In this document: positions 17,124 through 26,232 of the stretch, one piece after another | Numbering within the stretch: position 1 is the stretch's first letter | Layout of the letters: each line of letters begins with the position of its first letter | DNA from: Paenibacillus sp. RUD330 | GTDB lineage: Bacteria > Bacillota > Bacilli > Paenibacillales > Paenibacillaceae | NCBI RefSeq assembly: GCF_002243345.2 | Contig: NZ_CP022655.2 | Coordinates: 3,288,501-3,352,500 of the forward strand | Direction: 5' to 3' | DNA length: 64,000 bases | Program-made: the position numbers and the translations under genes | Notes under the pieces: generated by a model | Seen by the model: only the letters and a program-made list of their open reading frames with translations | The model's database searches: none | What the model was told of the DNA's origin: nothing

Positions 17124-18422
17124 TTACTTGGATTCCGTCCATTCCACCTGCGCGCCGAGCGCCTGCAGATGGTCGAAATAGATCGGATAGGACTTCGCGA
17201 CATGATGCGCATCCTTGATCCGCAGCGGCTTGCGGCAGCGCAGGCCGACGACAGTCAGCGCCATGATGACCCGGTGGTCGTAATGGGCGTTGATCTCGAC
17301 GCCGCCCTCGAGCCCTTCCGGCTTGCCGTGCACGATGATCTCGTCGCGCTTCTCCTCGACGTCGGCGCCGGCCTTGCGGAGCTCCGCCAAGTAGTCGGTG
17401 ATGCGGTCGCATTCCTTGTAGCGGAGATTCTCGACATTGTAGAACCGGGAGGTGCCTTCGGCGTGGACGGCGGCCGCGACCATGGCCAGCACCGCGTCGG
17501 TCGCCGCGTCCCCGTCGAATTCTACCGCCTTGAGGCGTCCGTTGCCGCGCACCCGGATGTCGCCGTCCTTGTGCTCCAGAGGCACCTCCATCATGCGGAG
17601 CACGTCGACGACCGCGCGCTCGCCCTGGCGGCTCTTCTCCGGCAATCCGTGGATGACGATATCCGAGCGGGTGACGGCGGCCGCCGCGAGCACGGCAGCC
17701 GATCCGGGATAATCCCCCTGAACCCGGTACGTCCGCGCGGCATAGCGCTGCCCGCCGGGAATTCGGTAGCTCATGAGGTCTTCGGACGCTTCGACGACGA
17801 TTCCCGCCTCCTCCAGCACTTCGAGCGTCTGCCCGATCACGACCTTGGACTTGAGGTCGTGCAGCACCTCGATCTCGCTGTCCTCCTGGAGGAGCGGCGC
17901 AAGGAACAGCAGCGCGCTCAGGAACTGCGAGCTGACGCTGCCCGATACGGCGATGCGGCCGCCCTTGGCGCTTCCGCCGCGGATCGTGATCGGCAGCTTG
18001 CCTTCATGATCGTCCACCTCGACGCCCATCTGGCGCAAGGAATCGATCAGGTCATGATGCGGGCGCTTGCCGAGCGAGTCGGGGTAGGCGTTCACGAACG
18101 TCACCTCCGGGCAGAGAGCGGCAATGCCCATCAGGAAGCGGAGCACCGCTCCAGCGTTGCCTACATTGAGCTCCTTCACATCGCGCGGGCGGCTGCCGAA
18201 GCCCTTGATGACGATCTTCTCGTCATCCTCCTGAAGCTCGGCTCCGAGGTCGCGGATGCAGCGGCGCATGGCGTCGCTGTCCTCGCTATGCGCCGGATAG
18301 TAGATCGTGCTGGTTCCTTCGGCCAGGGCGGCGACAAGCAAGTACCGCGTCGTGTAGTTTTTGGATGAAAGCGCCTGGATGCTGCCCTTGAGCTCCGGCG
18401 TAGGCGTTACGATCACGTCCAT
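17124..18422 (-). CDS. aroA: 3-phosphoshikimate 1-carboxyvinyltransferase (EPSP synthase), divergent form
   Basis: Sixth step of the shikimate pathway: joins PEP and shikimate 3-phosphate. 432 residues, two-domain EPSP synthase fold. Catalytic residues are kept: the lysine and arginine of SSKNYTTR, the aspartate of ATDAV, the glutamate and arginine of YKECDRI, DHRVIM, and the lysine of AKSYP. The glyphosate-contact loop reads NVGNAGAVLRFL, with alanine and phenylalanine where the E. coli enzyme has Thr97 and Pro101, and the first loop differs strongly from the usual GSKxxSNR. It lies 36 bases after aroK, so the two form a shikimate operon. A related transferase is unlikely given the intact active site. 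Confidence 0.88.
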   Translation of the reverse strand: MDVIVTPTPELKGSIQALSSKNYTTRYLLVAALAEGTSTIYYPAHSEDSDAMRRCIRDLGAELQEDDEKIVIKGFGSRPRDVKELNVGNAGAVLRFLMGIAALCPEVTFVNAYPDSLGKRPHHDLIDSLRQMGVEVDDHEGKLPITIRGGSAKGGRIAVSGSVSSQFLSALLFLAPLLQEDSEIEVLHDLKSKVVIGQTLEVLEEAGIVVEASEDLMSYRIPGGQRYAARTYRVQGDYPGSAAVLAAAAVTRSDIVIHGLPEKSRQGERAVVDVLRMMEVPLEHKDGDIRVRGNGRLKAVEFDGDAATDAVLAMVAAAVHAEGTSRFYNVENLRYKECDRITDYLAELRKAGADVEEKRDEIIVHGKPEGLEGGVEINAHYDHRVIMALTVVGLRCRKPLRIKDAHHVAKSYPIYFDHLQALGAQVEWTESK

Positions 18423-18458
18423 TGGAGTGTATTCCCCTTTATGCTGGATTGAATGGAA

Positions 18459-19034
18459 TTATTCTGAAACGCGGTAAAGCCCTGAAGTCCCGAGATAGCC
18501 CGACAGCACGGATTCGGCGACGGCGCCGGGATCCAGGCCGTCCGTATCCACGCTCAGCTGGGCGAAGTCGTAGGCACCGCTGCGGGCTTTCATGAGCTCG
18601 CGCACTTTGGCCGCCGGGTCTCCTGCAAGCAGAGGTCTGGCCGTGTCGCCGGCGACCCTCTCCACGATGACGGCTTCGCTCGCTCGCAGTGCGGCCACGA
18701 AGCCATGCCGCAGCATCAGCTCGCGGTTCGCTTCCGACAGCACCGTTCCTCCGCCCGTGGCGATGACGAGAGGCGTGTCCGCTGTCAGCAGCCGGGTCAA
18801 TGCCCGGGTTTCGGCTTGGCGGAAATAAGGCTCGCCATGCCGGGCGAACAGCTCCGCAATGGAGCAGCCTTCCGCGGCGACCACCTCGGAATCCGTGTCG
18901 GTCCAGCCATATCCAAGCCTTCCGGCAAGCTGTCCCGCGACGGTGGATTTGCCGGTTCCCATGAAGCCCACGAGAACGATCTTGCTGCGCGAGGGCTGAT
19001 CTTCTCCGACCACCTGATGCTCACACCTTCCCAT
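18459..19034 (-). CDS. aroK: Shikimate kinase
   Basis: Phosphorylates shikimate with ATP, the step just before AroA; 191 residues at most. Walker A is GFMGTGKST, the shikimate-binding segments are DTDSEVV and ATGGGTVL, and the lid has GDTARPLLAGD. The ATG at 19034 has little ribosome binding site; a GTG at 19013 preceded by GGAAGG is a good alternative and would remove a seven-residue leader (MGRCEHQ) that is not part of the fold. It is followed closely by aroA, so substrate passes directly between operon products. Divergent from the hypothetical gene at 19151. Confidence 0.9.
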   Translation of the reverse strand: MGRCEHQVVGEDQPSRSKIVLVGFMGTGKSTVAGQLAGRLGYGWTDTDSEVVAAEGCSIAELFARHGEPYFRQAETRALTRLLTADTPLVIATGGGTVLSEANRELMLRHGFVAALRASEAVIVERVAGDTARPLLAGDPAAKVRELMKARSGAYDFAQLSVDTDGLDPGAVAESVLSGYLGTSGLYRVSE

Positions 19035-19150
19035 GCGATGTCAATCTTTCAAATATCATATCATCAATTGCTAGAGACAGGGTATAAAATTCTTATTTTA
19101 CCATAAGGATAGAGGAGATCATTACACCTCTTGAAGGAGGACGGCCAGCC

Positions 19151-19450
19151 ATGCCGATGGAACAGGAACCGCAGGCGCAATCGGAGCGCAAGCTTCGCCA
19201 CATTCTCGATCCAGGATCGCCGTTATGCCGGGAAGATGTCGTATGGGCGCTGGATTATATCAAAAAAAAAGTGGCCGACGAAGATTCCGCCCTAGCGGAA
19301 TTATCGCAGCCACGCTTGCTCAAAAACTATCGGGGATTCGCCGAAGCGGCCATGAGCCTGCTGGCTTCGCCCCGCACCGGCCCGCTTGAGGCGGACCGGC
19401 TCCGGGGCATGCTTCGCGAAGCTCTGCACGGCCTGAAGAAGCAAGGCTGA
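19151..19450 (+). CDS. Hypothetical protein, 99 residues
   Basis: Not recognised. Mostly helical, hydrophilic, no membrane segment or cysteine; it begins MPMEQEPQAQ and has a basic cluster IKKKVAD and a C-terminal helix MLREALHGLKKQG. The ATG at 19151 lies nine bases after GGAGG; the second ATG (19157) is also possible. It is divergent from aroK and convergent with gnd, standing alone. Codon use resembles its neighbours, and the ribosome binding site is strong, so it is probably real. Confidence 0.65.
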   Translation: MPMEQEPQAQSERKLRHILDPGSPLCREDVVWALDYIKKKVADEDSALAELSQPRLLKNYRGFAEAAMSLLASPRTGPLEADRLRGMLREALHGLKKQG

Positions 19451-19496
19451 AGTCCGGCCTGGCCGGCCTCCTCGGCTCTATCCCCGCAGCTTGCCA

Positions 19497-20918
19497 TCAG
19501 CCCTCGCTGGATTCCATCCACTCGAAATGGAACGTGCCTTCCTTGTCCACGCGCTCGAACGTGTGGGCGCCGAAGTAGTCGCGCTGCGCCTGAAGCAGGT
19601 TGGCCGGCAGGCGCTCCGTGCGGTAGCTGTCGAAGTAGGCCAGCGCGCTGGAGAAGCCCGGCACCGGAATGCCGCTTGCTACGGCAGCCGTCACGACTTC
19701 GCGCCATGCGCCTTGATACTCCTCTACGACACCTTTGAAGTAATCGTCGAGCAGCAGGTTTTTGAGTCCCGCGTCGCGGTCGTAAGCATCCTTGATCTTC
19801 TGCAGGAAGCGGGCGCGGATGATGCAGCCGCCGCGGAAGATCATGGCGATGTCGCCGTAGCGCAGGTTCCAGTCGAACTCATCCGAAGCCGCGCGCATTT
19901 GGGCGAAGCCTTGGGCGTAGGAGCAGATCTTGCTCGCGAACAAGGCTTTGCGGACCGCTTCGATGAAAGCGGCTTTGTCGCCTTGGTACGGAGCGGCTTG
20001 CGGTCCGCTCAGCACTTTGCTGGCATGGACGCGCTCTTCCTTCATCGCGGAGAGGAATCGGGAGAAGACGGACTGCGTGATGATGGACAGCGGCACGCCG
20101 AGATCCAGGGCGCTTTGGCTCGTCCATTTGCCCGTGCCCTTTTGGCCGGCGGAATCGAGAATGACGTCGACCATCGCTTTGCCCGTCTCCGGATCCTTCT
20201 TGGAGAAGATGTCGGCCGTGATCTCGATCAGGTAGCTGTCCAGCTCGCCCTTGTTCCACTCCGTGAAAATCTCGTGCAGCTCGTCCGTGGACAGGCCCAG
20301 CACGGAGCTCAGAAGGTGGTAGGCTTCGGTGATCAGCTGCATGTCTCCGTACTCGATGCCGTTATGGACCATCTTGACGTAATGGCCGGCGCCGCCAGGT
20401 CCGATGTACGTGCAGCAAGGGTCGCCGTTCACTTTGGCGGAAATGCCGGTCAGGATCGGCTCGACGAGCTTGTAGGCCGATTCAGGGCCGCCAGGCATGA
20501 TTGCAGGCCCTTTCAGCGCGCCCTCTTCGCCGCCGGATACGCCGGCGCCGACGAAGCGGAAGCCTTTGGCTTCAAGATCCTTGCTGCGGCGTTCCGTGTC
20601 GGGGAAGTAGGCGTTGCCGCCGTCGATGATGATGTCGCCTTCGCTCAGATGGGGAACGAGCTCGTCGATGACGGCGTCCGTAGGACGGCCGGCTTTGACC
20701 ATGATGAGGATTTTGCGCGGCACTTCAAGGGAAGCGACGAATTCTTCGATCGTGTAGGCTGGGAACAGGTTTTTGCCGGCGGATTCCGCGACAAGCTCGT
20801 CCGTCTTTTCGCGGGAACGGTTGTATACCGATACCGTGAAGCCTTTGCTCTCAATGTTAAGCGCGAGGTTCTTGCCCATGACGGCAAGGCCGACGACGCC
20901 GATCTGCTGTTTCGACAT
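19497..20918 (-). CDS. gnd: 6-phosphogluconate dehydrogenase, decarboxylating
   Basis: Oxidative pentose phosphate pathway: 6-phosphogluconate plus NADP+ to ribulose 5-phosphate, CO2 and NADPH. 473 residues. The NADP Rossmann domain starts [15 protein letters not shown]; the substrate site has [24 protein letters not shown] and [12 protein letters not shown] with the catalytic lysine/asparagine; the all-helical C-terminal domain follows. The ATG at 20918 was chosen because AAAGGA lies nine bases upstream; the ATG at 20927 is too close to it. The length and GxAVMG motif fit the NADP-dependent GndA type. Monocistronic. Confidence 0.95.
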   Translation of the reverse strand: MSKQQIGVVGLAVMGKNLALNIESKGFTVSVYNRSREKTDELVAESAGKNLFPAYTIEEFVASLEVPRKILIMVKAGRPTDAVIDELVPHLSEGDIIIDGGNAYFPDTERRSKDLEAKGFRFVGAGVSGGEEGALKGPAIMPGGPESAYKLVEPILTGISAKVNGDPCCTYIGPGGAGHYVKMVHNGIEYGDMQLITEAYHLLSSVLGLSTDELHEIFTEWNKGELDSYLIEITADIFSKKDPETGKAMVDVILDSAGQKGTGKWTSQSALDLGVPLSIITQSVFSRFLSAMKEERVHASKVLSGPQAAPYQGDKAAFIEAVRKALFASKICSYAQGFAQMRAASDEFDWNLRYGDIAMIFRGGCIIRARFLQKIKDAYDRDAGLKNLLLDDYFKGVVEEYQGAWREVVTAAVASGIPVPGFSSALAYFDSYRTERLPANLLQAQRDYFGAHTFERVDKEGTFHFEWMESSEG

Positions 20919-20965
20919 ATTGACCATTCCTTTGCTGAGTTATACAGGCGATACGCACTTCCACT

Positions 20966-20993
20966 AGTGTACCCTTTTTGTTCCGTTATGCAA
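20966..20993 (-). promoter_or_regulatory. gnd promoter
   Basis: Minus strand: TTGCAT (complement of 20988-20993), a 16-base spacer, TACACT (complement of 20966-20971). Transcription would begin about 40 bases before the start codon. The 300 bases beyond it, up to 21307, hold no gene I can support; that stretch contains repeats described separately. Confidence 0.6.
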
Positions 20994-21232
20994 GTCATTG
21001 TACCATGAACGCCTCCCGAAACGAATCCGGAGCAGATGAATATTGGATGAACCCTCGGCCGGAAATGCCGCGGCACTCTCTATTTCGACCGATCGGCGCG
21101 AAACGGCCCCCTTTGCCGGCAGTCCGGCTGCGGCAAAAAAGCCGGGAGCACAGGGCTCTCCGGCGATTGTCGGTTGTCTATGGCTTGCGTCTGGGACTCG
21201 CCGCTCAACTTGCTGGACGGCCCATGCTCTCG

Positions 21233-21325
21233 CAGCTCCAGCCGGAGGCCTCGACGACGGGCCTTGCAGCTCCAGCCGAAGACCTCGACGAAATTTCCGT
21301 CTCGGTCTTACAGCTCCAGCTGAAG
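21233..21325 (-). repeat. Three imperfect copies of a 15-bp gene-end sequence
   Basis: CAGCTCCAGCTGAAG (21311-21325), CAGCTCCAGCCGAAG (21267-21281) and CAGCTCCAGCCGGAG (21233-21247), at 44- and 34-base steps. The first encodes the last residues (LQLEL) of the gene at 21308-21904; the other two lie beyond its stop codon. Sequence between copies is also partly shared (CCTCGACGA). Confidence 0.75.
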
Positions 21326-21904
21326 CATTTCGCTTCTCATGACGGCCAGCCGCTCGCGGCTCACATCGGCCGCCGCCTCGTCGCCGCTCTTGAGAGCGTC
21401 GTGCAGCACGCACAGCTCGTAATCCAGCTCGTAGCGGAGAACGGCGGCCCGCTCCTCGGCCCGAGTCGACTGGAACGACTTGAGGATCTCCTCCAGCGTG
21501 ACGACAGGACGTTTTTGATATATGATGCGGTGCTCCATTCCCGACACCTCCACCAATCGGATGATTTCGCCGAACATGATATTTTCAATGACGATCTGAC
21601 GGTCCTTCATCCGTTTCACGACAGCATGGCCCCGGGTATCGCCAATCAGCTTCTCGATCAGTTCCGACAGCTTCTCATCCTTGATGATATAATCTCCCAC
21701 GATTTTGTAGCGGCTCTTCATTTTCTGGAAGCGCAGCTTGACGAGCTTTCTTCCCGTGCGGATGGAGATCAGGAACTGCGCCTCGGTCTCGCTCCAATAC
21801 AGGGAATACCCCTCATGAATCAAATCGCGAATGAGATTTTGGATTTGCCGGCGGTCAAATCGCAGCTCCAAATTGCAATATTCCACTTCGTAGCTTTTGT
21901 TCAC
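21308..21904 (-). CDS. Conserved hypothetical protein, 198 residues
   Basis: Function not recognised. The protein begins MNKSYEVEYC, has an alternating beta-strand/helix pattern, no signal peptide and no membrane helix; basic patches such as RFQKMKSRYK and VVKRMKDRQ suggest nucleic-acid or protein contact. The C-terminal third (EILKSFQSTRAEER to LQLEL) is helical. The start is GTG at 21904 with GGGAGGG upstream; an open frame back to 21994 lacks a ribosome binding site. It stands alone between gnd and yktB, divergent from the latter. The 3' end lies in a repeat array. Confidence 0.72.
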   Translation of the reverse strand: MNKSYEVEYCNLELRFDRRQIQNLIRDLIHEGYSLYWSETEAQFLISIRTGRKLVKLRFQKMKSRYKIVGDYIIKDEKLSELIEKLIGDTRGHAVVKRMKDRQIVIENIMFGEIIRLVEVSGMEHRIIYQKRPVVTLEEILKSFQSTRAEERAAVLRYELDYELCVLHDALKSGDEAAADVSRERLAVMRSEMLQLEL

Positions 21905-22120
21905 GGCAATCCCTCCCTGTCTGGATAATGTTGACCAAATGTTCTGACAATTTGTTCTTACCTGTAGTTTATACTCCATCTTATGTGCTGGCAACTTGGT
22001 TTATTGACTAATTTTGAAGAAAAGGGCTGCCGCCCCCTCCCGATTGGAAGCGGTTACCTGTTCAACGCCCGCGGCTTGTCCATATCGGCCTTGCCCTGTG
22101 GTATACTATATGGACAAGAC

Positions 22121-22156
22121 AGCCCCGGCATGACCGCTTGAGCGGAATGCGGGGCT
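22121..22156 (+). other. Leader hairpin before yktB
   Basis: AGCCCCGGCATGACCGCT pairs with AGCGGAATGCGGGGCT over a two-base loop, with small bulges. It lies just after an extended -10 (TGGTATACT, 22108-22116) and 29 bases before the yktB start. There is no U run, so it is more likely an mRNA 5' stabiliser than a terminator. Confidence 0.55.
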
Positions 22157-22185
22157 CATTATTTACTCCGAAGGGACGACACTCT

Positions 22186-22872
22186 ATGACAACCTCCGCC
22201 ACAGCGCCGCAAACCGCTCCTGCCACTCAGGCTGACGGCCGCATCGCTCCGTTTCCCGGATTTTCCCAAAGCGACTTCGACGTATTCGCTATCCAGGGTC
22301 TCGAGCCGCGGATGGAGGCGCTCATCGGCCGCATTCGCCCGAAGCTGGAAGAGCTGGGCAGCCGCATCACCCCGCTGCTGAGCGTGCTCGCCGGGACCGA
22401 ATTCTACCCGCATGTGGCCAAGCATGCCAGAAGAACCGTGAATCCTCCCAGCGACACCTGGGTCGCTTTCGCCGCCAACAAGCGCGGCTACAAGGCCCAT
22501 CCCCATTTCCAGATCGGCCTGTGGGGAAGCCATGTCTTCATCCAGTTCGCCGTCATCTACGAGGCTGCCGGCAAGGCTGCATTCGCTGCCGACGCCCTGA
22601 AGCAGCTGGACGACATCCAGTCCGCCATTCCGGACTCCTACGTCTGGTCGGGAGATCATACGGTTCCCGGCGCCGTCGCCGGGTCCGCCCTTGCTCCCGG
22701 AGAGCTCGCCTCCTTGTTCGGGCGCCTGCAGAACGTCAAGGCCGCCGAAATCCTGTGCGGCATCCATATCGACCGGCATGACCCGATCCTGAAGGATGGC
22801 GAAGCTTTCGTCGCCCGAGCGGAGCAGGTCGTCGAGACGCTCATGCCCCTCTACAGGCTGGCCGTGCGATGA
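22186..22872 (+). CDS. yktB: YktB family protein (UPF0637, DUF1054)
   Basis: 228 residues. The N-terminus is an Ala/Thr-rich stretch of about 20 residues, then FPGFSQSDFDVFAIQGLEPRMEAL, the hallmark opening of the DUF1054/YktB family, followed by TWVAFAANKRGYKAHPHFQIGLW. The family has a known fold but no assigned activity. The ATG at 22186 has AAGGGA nine bases upstream; an in-frame ATG at 22138 lies in the leader hairpin. Preceded by an extended -10 promoter and a leader hairpin; ended by a very strong hairpin. Single gene, convergent with an MFS transporter. Confidence 0.88.
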   Translation: MTTSATAPQTAPATQADGRIAPFPGFSQSDFDVFAIQGLEPRMEALIGRIRPKLEELGSRITPLLSVLAGTEFYPHVAKHARRTVNPPSDTWVAFAANKRGYKAHPHFQIGLWGSHVFIQFAVIYEAAGKAAFAADALKQLDDIQSAIPDSYVWSGDHTVPGAVAGSALAPGELASLFGRLQNVKAAEILCGIHIDRHDPILKDGEAFVARAEQVVETLMPLYRLAVR

Positions 22873-22883
22873 CTGGACGACAA

Positions 22884-22922
22884 AGCCCCCCTGCCGGTCC
22901 GTCGAGGACCGGCAGGGGGGCT
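22884..22922. terminator. Strong hairpin between yktB and the MFS gene
   Basis: AGCCCCCCTGCCGGTCC pairs perfectly with GGACCGGCAGGGGGGCT around a GTCGA loop. Poor T tails on both sides, but the 17-bp GC-rich stem between convergent genes makes a terminator role likely. Confidence 0.75.
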
Positions 22923-22941
22923 TGCTTGTCTGTTCCGGCAG

Positions 22942-24180
22942 CTAGGCCGGTGAAATCCGGCCGCGGCGGATGATCAGCAGATGGAGGACGAACAGCACGA
23001 CGAGCGAGCCGCCGCTGATGAGGAACGGCGCATGGGAGCCGTAGCTGTCCCACAGCCGCCCGGACATGATGGAGCCGAGCACCATGCCGAGGCCTTCGAT
23101 GGTGAGGAAGAAGCCCCATACCGCTCCGCGCTCCTCCTTCGGAATCGCTTTGGCGATCAAGGCGTTCCAGGCCGGAATGATGCATGCATACCCCAGTCCC
23201 ACGAGGGCGACGACGAGCAAGACAAGCGTCAGCTGCCGGGTATAGCCGAGCAGAGGCAGCGCCACGGCCGCGACGAGGAAGCCTGCATGCAGGAACCAGC
23301 GGGTGCCGTAGCGGTCCACCCATTTGCCGACCGGAATCAGGCCAAGCACCGTGACGGCTCCGCCGGCCACCAGATAAGCGCTGTATTGCTGCGGGGTCAA
23401 ATGCAGCACCGTCCGCGCATATTGCGTCAGGACGGGCGTCAGCAGGCCGAGCGCGAAGTTCTGGATGAACATCGCCGGATAGAGCAGCTTGCTCGCATGC
23501 AGGGATTCCCCTACCTTCTTGAAGTAGCGGCGCATCCGCGGGATCAGCGGTCCGCGCGATGCGTGAGGAGCCTGCTCCTCGAGCTTGCCCTCGATTTCCC
23601 TGGATCCTCTGCGGCCGGGCAGCGTCAAGGTGACGAGCAGGATGAGCACCAGGATAGCGCCCATCAGCCAGAAGGCGGGCTCATAACTCTTGATGATGAA
23701 GAAGTTGATGACGATCGGCCCCATGCCGACTCCGATCAGCCAGCTCATGTAGATGACGCTCATCATGCTGCCGCCGGCCTCGTCGCCGGCTACGGCCGTC
23801 GCCCCCGTAATGACGCATGGCCACAGGGGGGAGGTTCCGACGCCGAGCAGCACGCAGGCGGCAATGATCCAGCCTGTGCCCGAGGTGAAGGCGATGATGC
23901 CGACGGACGTGCAGGTGAACAGCACGCCGAGCAGCATGACCGTGCGGTAGCCGATCCGGTCGATGATCCAGCCGAGCGGGCTGCGGAAGGCGTTGTCGCC
24001 GATGTATTGGGCCGCGAGCGCCCAGCCTACGGCGTAGGCGGACAGCCCGAGGGCATCGCGCATATATACGGGCAGCACCGATACGAGCACGGCTCCTTTG
24101 ACAAATTCGACTCCGAACATAATAAGAAGAAGTTTAATGACGAACGGCGAGCGAATGATCTTTTTCCCGTTCGCGGGCAT
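22942..24180 (-). CDS. MFS transporter
   Basis: 412-residue major facilitator superfamily permease with twelve predicted membrane helices in two halves joined by a cytoplasmic loop (residues about 195-240, rich in Arg/Glu). Signature-like motifs include GWIIDRIGYRTVMLLG after helix 2 (motif A) and GKWVDRYGTRW in the second half. The substrate is unknown; drug or sugar export are both possible. The ATG at 24180 lacks a clear ribosome binding site; a TTG at 24192 behind GAAAGGGG is an alternative and would add four residues. Divergent from speA with a short shared promoter region. Confidence 0.82.
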   Translation of the reverse strand: MPANGKKIIRSPFVIKLLLIMFGVEFVKGAVLVSVLPVYMRDALGLSAYAVGWALAAQYIGDNAFRSPLGWIIDRIGYRTVMLLGVLFTCTSVGIIAFTSGTGWIIAACVLLGVGTSPLWPCVITGATAVAGDEAGGSMMSVIYMSWLIGVGMGPIVINFFIIKSYEPAFWLMGAILVLILLVTLTLPGRRGSREIEGKLEEQAPHASRGPLIPRMRRYFKKVGESLHASKLLYPAMFIQNFALGLLTPVLTQYARTVLHLTPQQYSAYLVAGGAVTVLGLIPVGKWVDRYGTRWFLHAGFLVAAVALPLLGYTRQLTLVLLVVALVGLGYACIIPAWNALIAKAIPKEERGAVWGFFLTIEGLGMVLGSIMSGRLWDSYGSHAPFLISGGSLVVLFVLHLLIIRRGRISPA

Positions 24181-24314
24181 CTTCAGTTCCAAGCAGCGAC
24201 GAACCCCTTTCCCGATCTGAGACGGCGGGGGTTTGCAGGCTTGCATTCCCCCCCGTACATGCTATACTCATTTTTGTTTGTATACCTGAATCTGAAAGGC
24301 TGTGGATCATAGCG

Positions 24315-25784
24315 ATGGACCATACACGCACGCCTCTCTTCAGCGCGCTTCGCCGCCACGCAGAGAACAATCCCCTGCAGTTCCATATTCCCGGACACAA
24401 GAAGGGAGTAGGCACCGATTCCGAATTCCGAGCCTTCATCGGCGACAACGCCTTGTCGATCGATTTAATCAATATAGCTCCCTTGGATGACCTTCACCAG
24501 CCGACAGGCGTAATCGAGGAATCCCAAAAATTGGCCGCCGATGCATTCGGAGCCGATTATACCTTTTTTTCCGTACAAGGCACAAGCGGCGCCATCATGA
24601 CGATGATTCTGTCCGTCTGCGCGCCGGGGGACAAAATCATCGTGCCGAGAAATGTCCACAAGTCGATCATGTCTGCCATCATCTTCGCCGGCGCTCGCCC
24701 GGTGTTCATATCGCCTGCCCGCGACGCCGAGCTCGGCATCGACCACGGCATCACGACGCGCTCGGTGCGGCGCGCCCTTGAGCGTCATCCGGACGCGAAG
24801 GCCGTGCTGGTCATCAACCCGACCTACTTCGGCATCTGCGCCAATCTGAAGGAAATCGTCGATCTCGTCCACAGCTACGATATACCGGTTCTCGTCGACG
24901 AGGCGCATGGCGTCCTGATCCACTTCAACGACAAGCTTCCGATGAGCGCGATGCAGGCGGGAGCGGACATGGCTGCGACGAGCGTGCATAAGCTCGGCGG
25001 CTCCATGACACAGAGCTCCGTGCTGAACATGAAAGCCGGCCGCGTCAATCCGCATCGGGTGCAGACGATCATCAGCATGCTGACGACGACCTCGACTTCC
25101 TATATCCTGCTGGCCTCGCTGGATACTTCCCGCCGCAACCTCGCGGTCAACGGCTACGAGATGGCGGACAAGGCCATCGAGCTGGCCCAAAAGGCGCGGA
25201 CGGAGATCAACGGGATCGACGGCCTCTATTGCTTCGGCAAGGAGATCCTTGGCGGCGAAGCGACATTCGACTACGATCCGACGAAATTGACCATCCATGT
25301 CCGCCATCTCGGCATTACGGGTTATGACGCGGAGAACTGGCTGAGGGACAACTTCAATCTTGAAGTCGAAATGTCGGATATGTACAACATTCTCTGCCTC
25401 ATTACCCCGGGAGACAGCGAAGATACCACCCGGCAGCTGGTCGAAGCGCTGCGCGCCATGGTCGTCCATTATCCGCGAGTGGACGAAGTGCAGGAGCTGG
25501 TCGTGAAGATTCCGGAAATCCCGCAGCTGTCCCTGACGCCGCGCGAGGCTTTCTACGGCGAGACGGAAGTCGTGCCGTTCAAGGAATCCGCAGGCCGGAT
25601 CATCGCCGAATTCATTTATGTCTATCCTCCCGGCATTCCGATCCTGCTTCCGGGCGAGGTCATTTCCCAGTCCAACATCGACTATATCATCGACCATGTG
25701 GAAGTGGGGCTTCCGGTAAAAGGTCCCGAGGACCGCAGCATCCAATATGTGAAAGTCATCGTAGAGGAATCCGCGATCTTCTAA
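24315..25784 (+). CDS. speA: Arginine decarboxylase (Orn/Lys/Arg decarboxylase family)
   Basis: PLP-dependent fold-type I decarboxylase of 489 residues that would make agmatine from arginine for polyamine synthesis. The N-terminal HIPGHKKG motif, the PLP region NPTYFGICANL, VDEAHGVLIHF, and the Schiff-base lysine in TSVHKLGGSMTQSS are all present; the C-terminal domain has YPPGIPILLPGE. Length and motifs match B. subtilis SpeA. Other members use lysine or ornithine, so the substrate is inferred. The ATG has only a weak upstream site (GAAAGG at a long distance). An extended -10 (TGCTATACT, near 24260) may drive it. Ends in a bidirectional terminator. Confidence 0.87.
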   Translation: MDHTRTPLFSALRRHAENNPLQFHIPGHKKGVGTDSEFRAFIGDNALSIDLINIAPLDDLHQPTGVIEESQKLAADAFGADYTFFSVQGTSGAIMTMILSVCAPGDKIIVPRNVHKSIMSAIIFAGARPVFISPARDAELGIDHGITTRSVRRALERHPDAKAVLVINPTYFGICANLKEIVDLVHSYDIPVLVDEAHGVLIHFNDKLPMSAMQAGADMAATSVHKLGGSMTQSSVLNMKAGRVNPHRVQTIISMLTTTSTSYILLASLDTSRRNLAVNGYEMADKAIELAQKARTEINGIDGLYCFGKEILGGEATFDYDPTKLTIHVRHLGITGYDAENWLRDNFNLEVEMSDMYNILCLITPGDSEDTTRQLVEALRAMVVHYPRVDEVQELVVKIPEIPQLSLTPREAFYGETEVVPFKESAGRIIAEFIYVYPPGIPILLPGEVISQSNIDYIIDHVEVGLPVKGPEDRSIQYVKVIVEESAIF

Positions 25785-25809
25785 GGAAATCATTCCTGCT
25801 TCCAAAAGC

Positions 25810-25838
25810 AAAAAGCCCGGCTCGCCGCCGGGCTTTTT
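25810..25838. terminator. Bidirectional terminator between speA and DUF1292 gene
   Basis: AAAAAGCCCGGC, a five-base loop, then GCCGGGCTTTTT. It has A and T runs on the two sides and sits between convergent genes. Confidence 0.9.
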
Positions 25839-25848
25839 CATTTGCCGC

Positions 25849-26157
25849 TTATTTGCCTTCGTTCTGTTCCTTGGCGATCTGCTCGTAGATAGCCGTCACG
25901 CGCTCCCACTCCGCATCGTCCTCGATGCCGACGAGGAAGGCTTCCTCGTCCTCTTCCTCGATGCGGAAGATGACGCCGTCCTCCTCCGGATCGTTGCGGT
26001 CGAGAAGCACGGCATACGCCTGATTCTCGGATTCGAACGTATATACCATCACCATCTCGCGGTCGTTGCCCTCTTCATCCGTCACGAGAAAGACATGTTC
26101 TTCATGGTCATGGTCTTGGCCGCAGCCGCAGTTGTCGTCATGCTGATGCTCAGTCAT
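25849..26157 (-). CDS. DUF1292 family protein (YrzB-like)
   Basis: 102 residues, very acidic. The start MTEHQHDDNCGCGQDHDHEEH is rich in His and Cys and may bind metal; the remainder (FLVTDEEGNDREMVMVYTF to VIFRIEEEDEEAFLVGI) is the beta-rich DUF1292/UPF0473 domain. The family is widespread in Bacillota next to ruvX and mltG in many genomes; here it stands alone. Function unknown. Terminator directly downstream. Confidence 0.85.
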   Translation of the reverse strand: MTEHQHDDNCGCGQDHDHEEHVFLVTDEEGNDREMVMVYTFESENQAYAVLLDRNDPEEDGVIFRIEEEDEEAFLVGIEDDAEWERVTAIYEQIAKEQNEGK

Positions 26158-26232
26158 CGATATCCCTCACATTTCTGTCTGCCTTAAAGTACCTTTCGTA
26201 TCGTATCACTTGTCCCGCTCCGGGTCAAACCG

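Noticed and set aside
19491-21008. 505-codon plus-strand frame opposite gnd
   Set aside because: Complementary to a complete 6-phosphogluconate dehydrogenase gene; no start signal and no recognisable domain.
20964-21413. 149-codon minus-strand frame between gnd and the hypothetical gene
   Set aside because: It overlaps the real gene end in another frame, has shadow-type composition (Arg/Ala/Gly), and no good start site.
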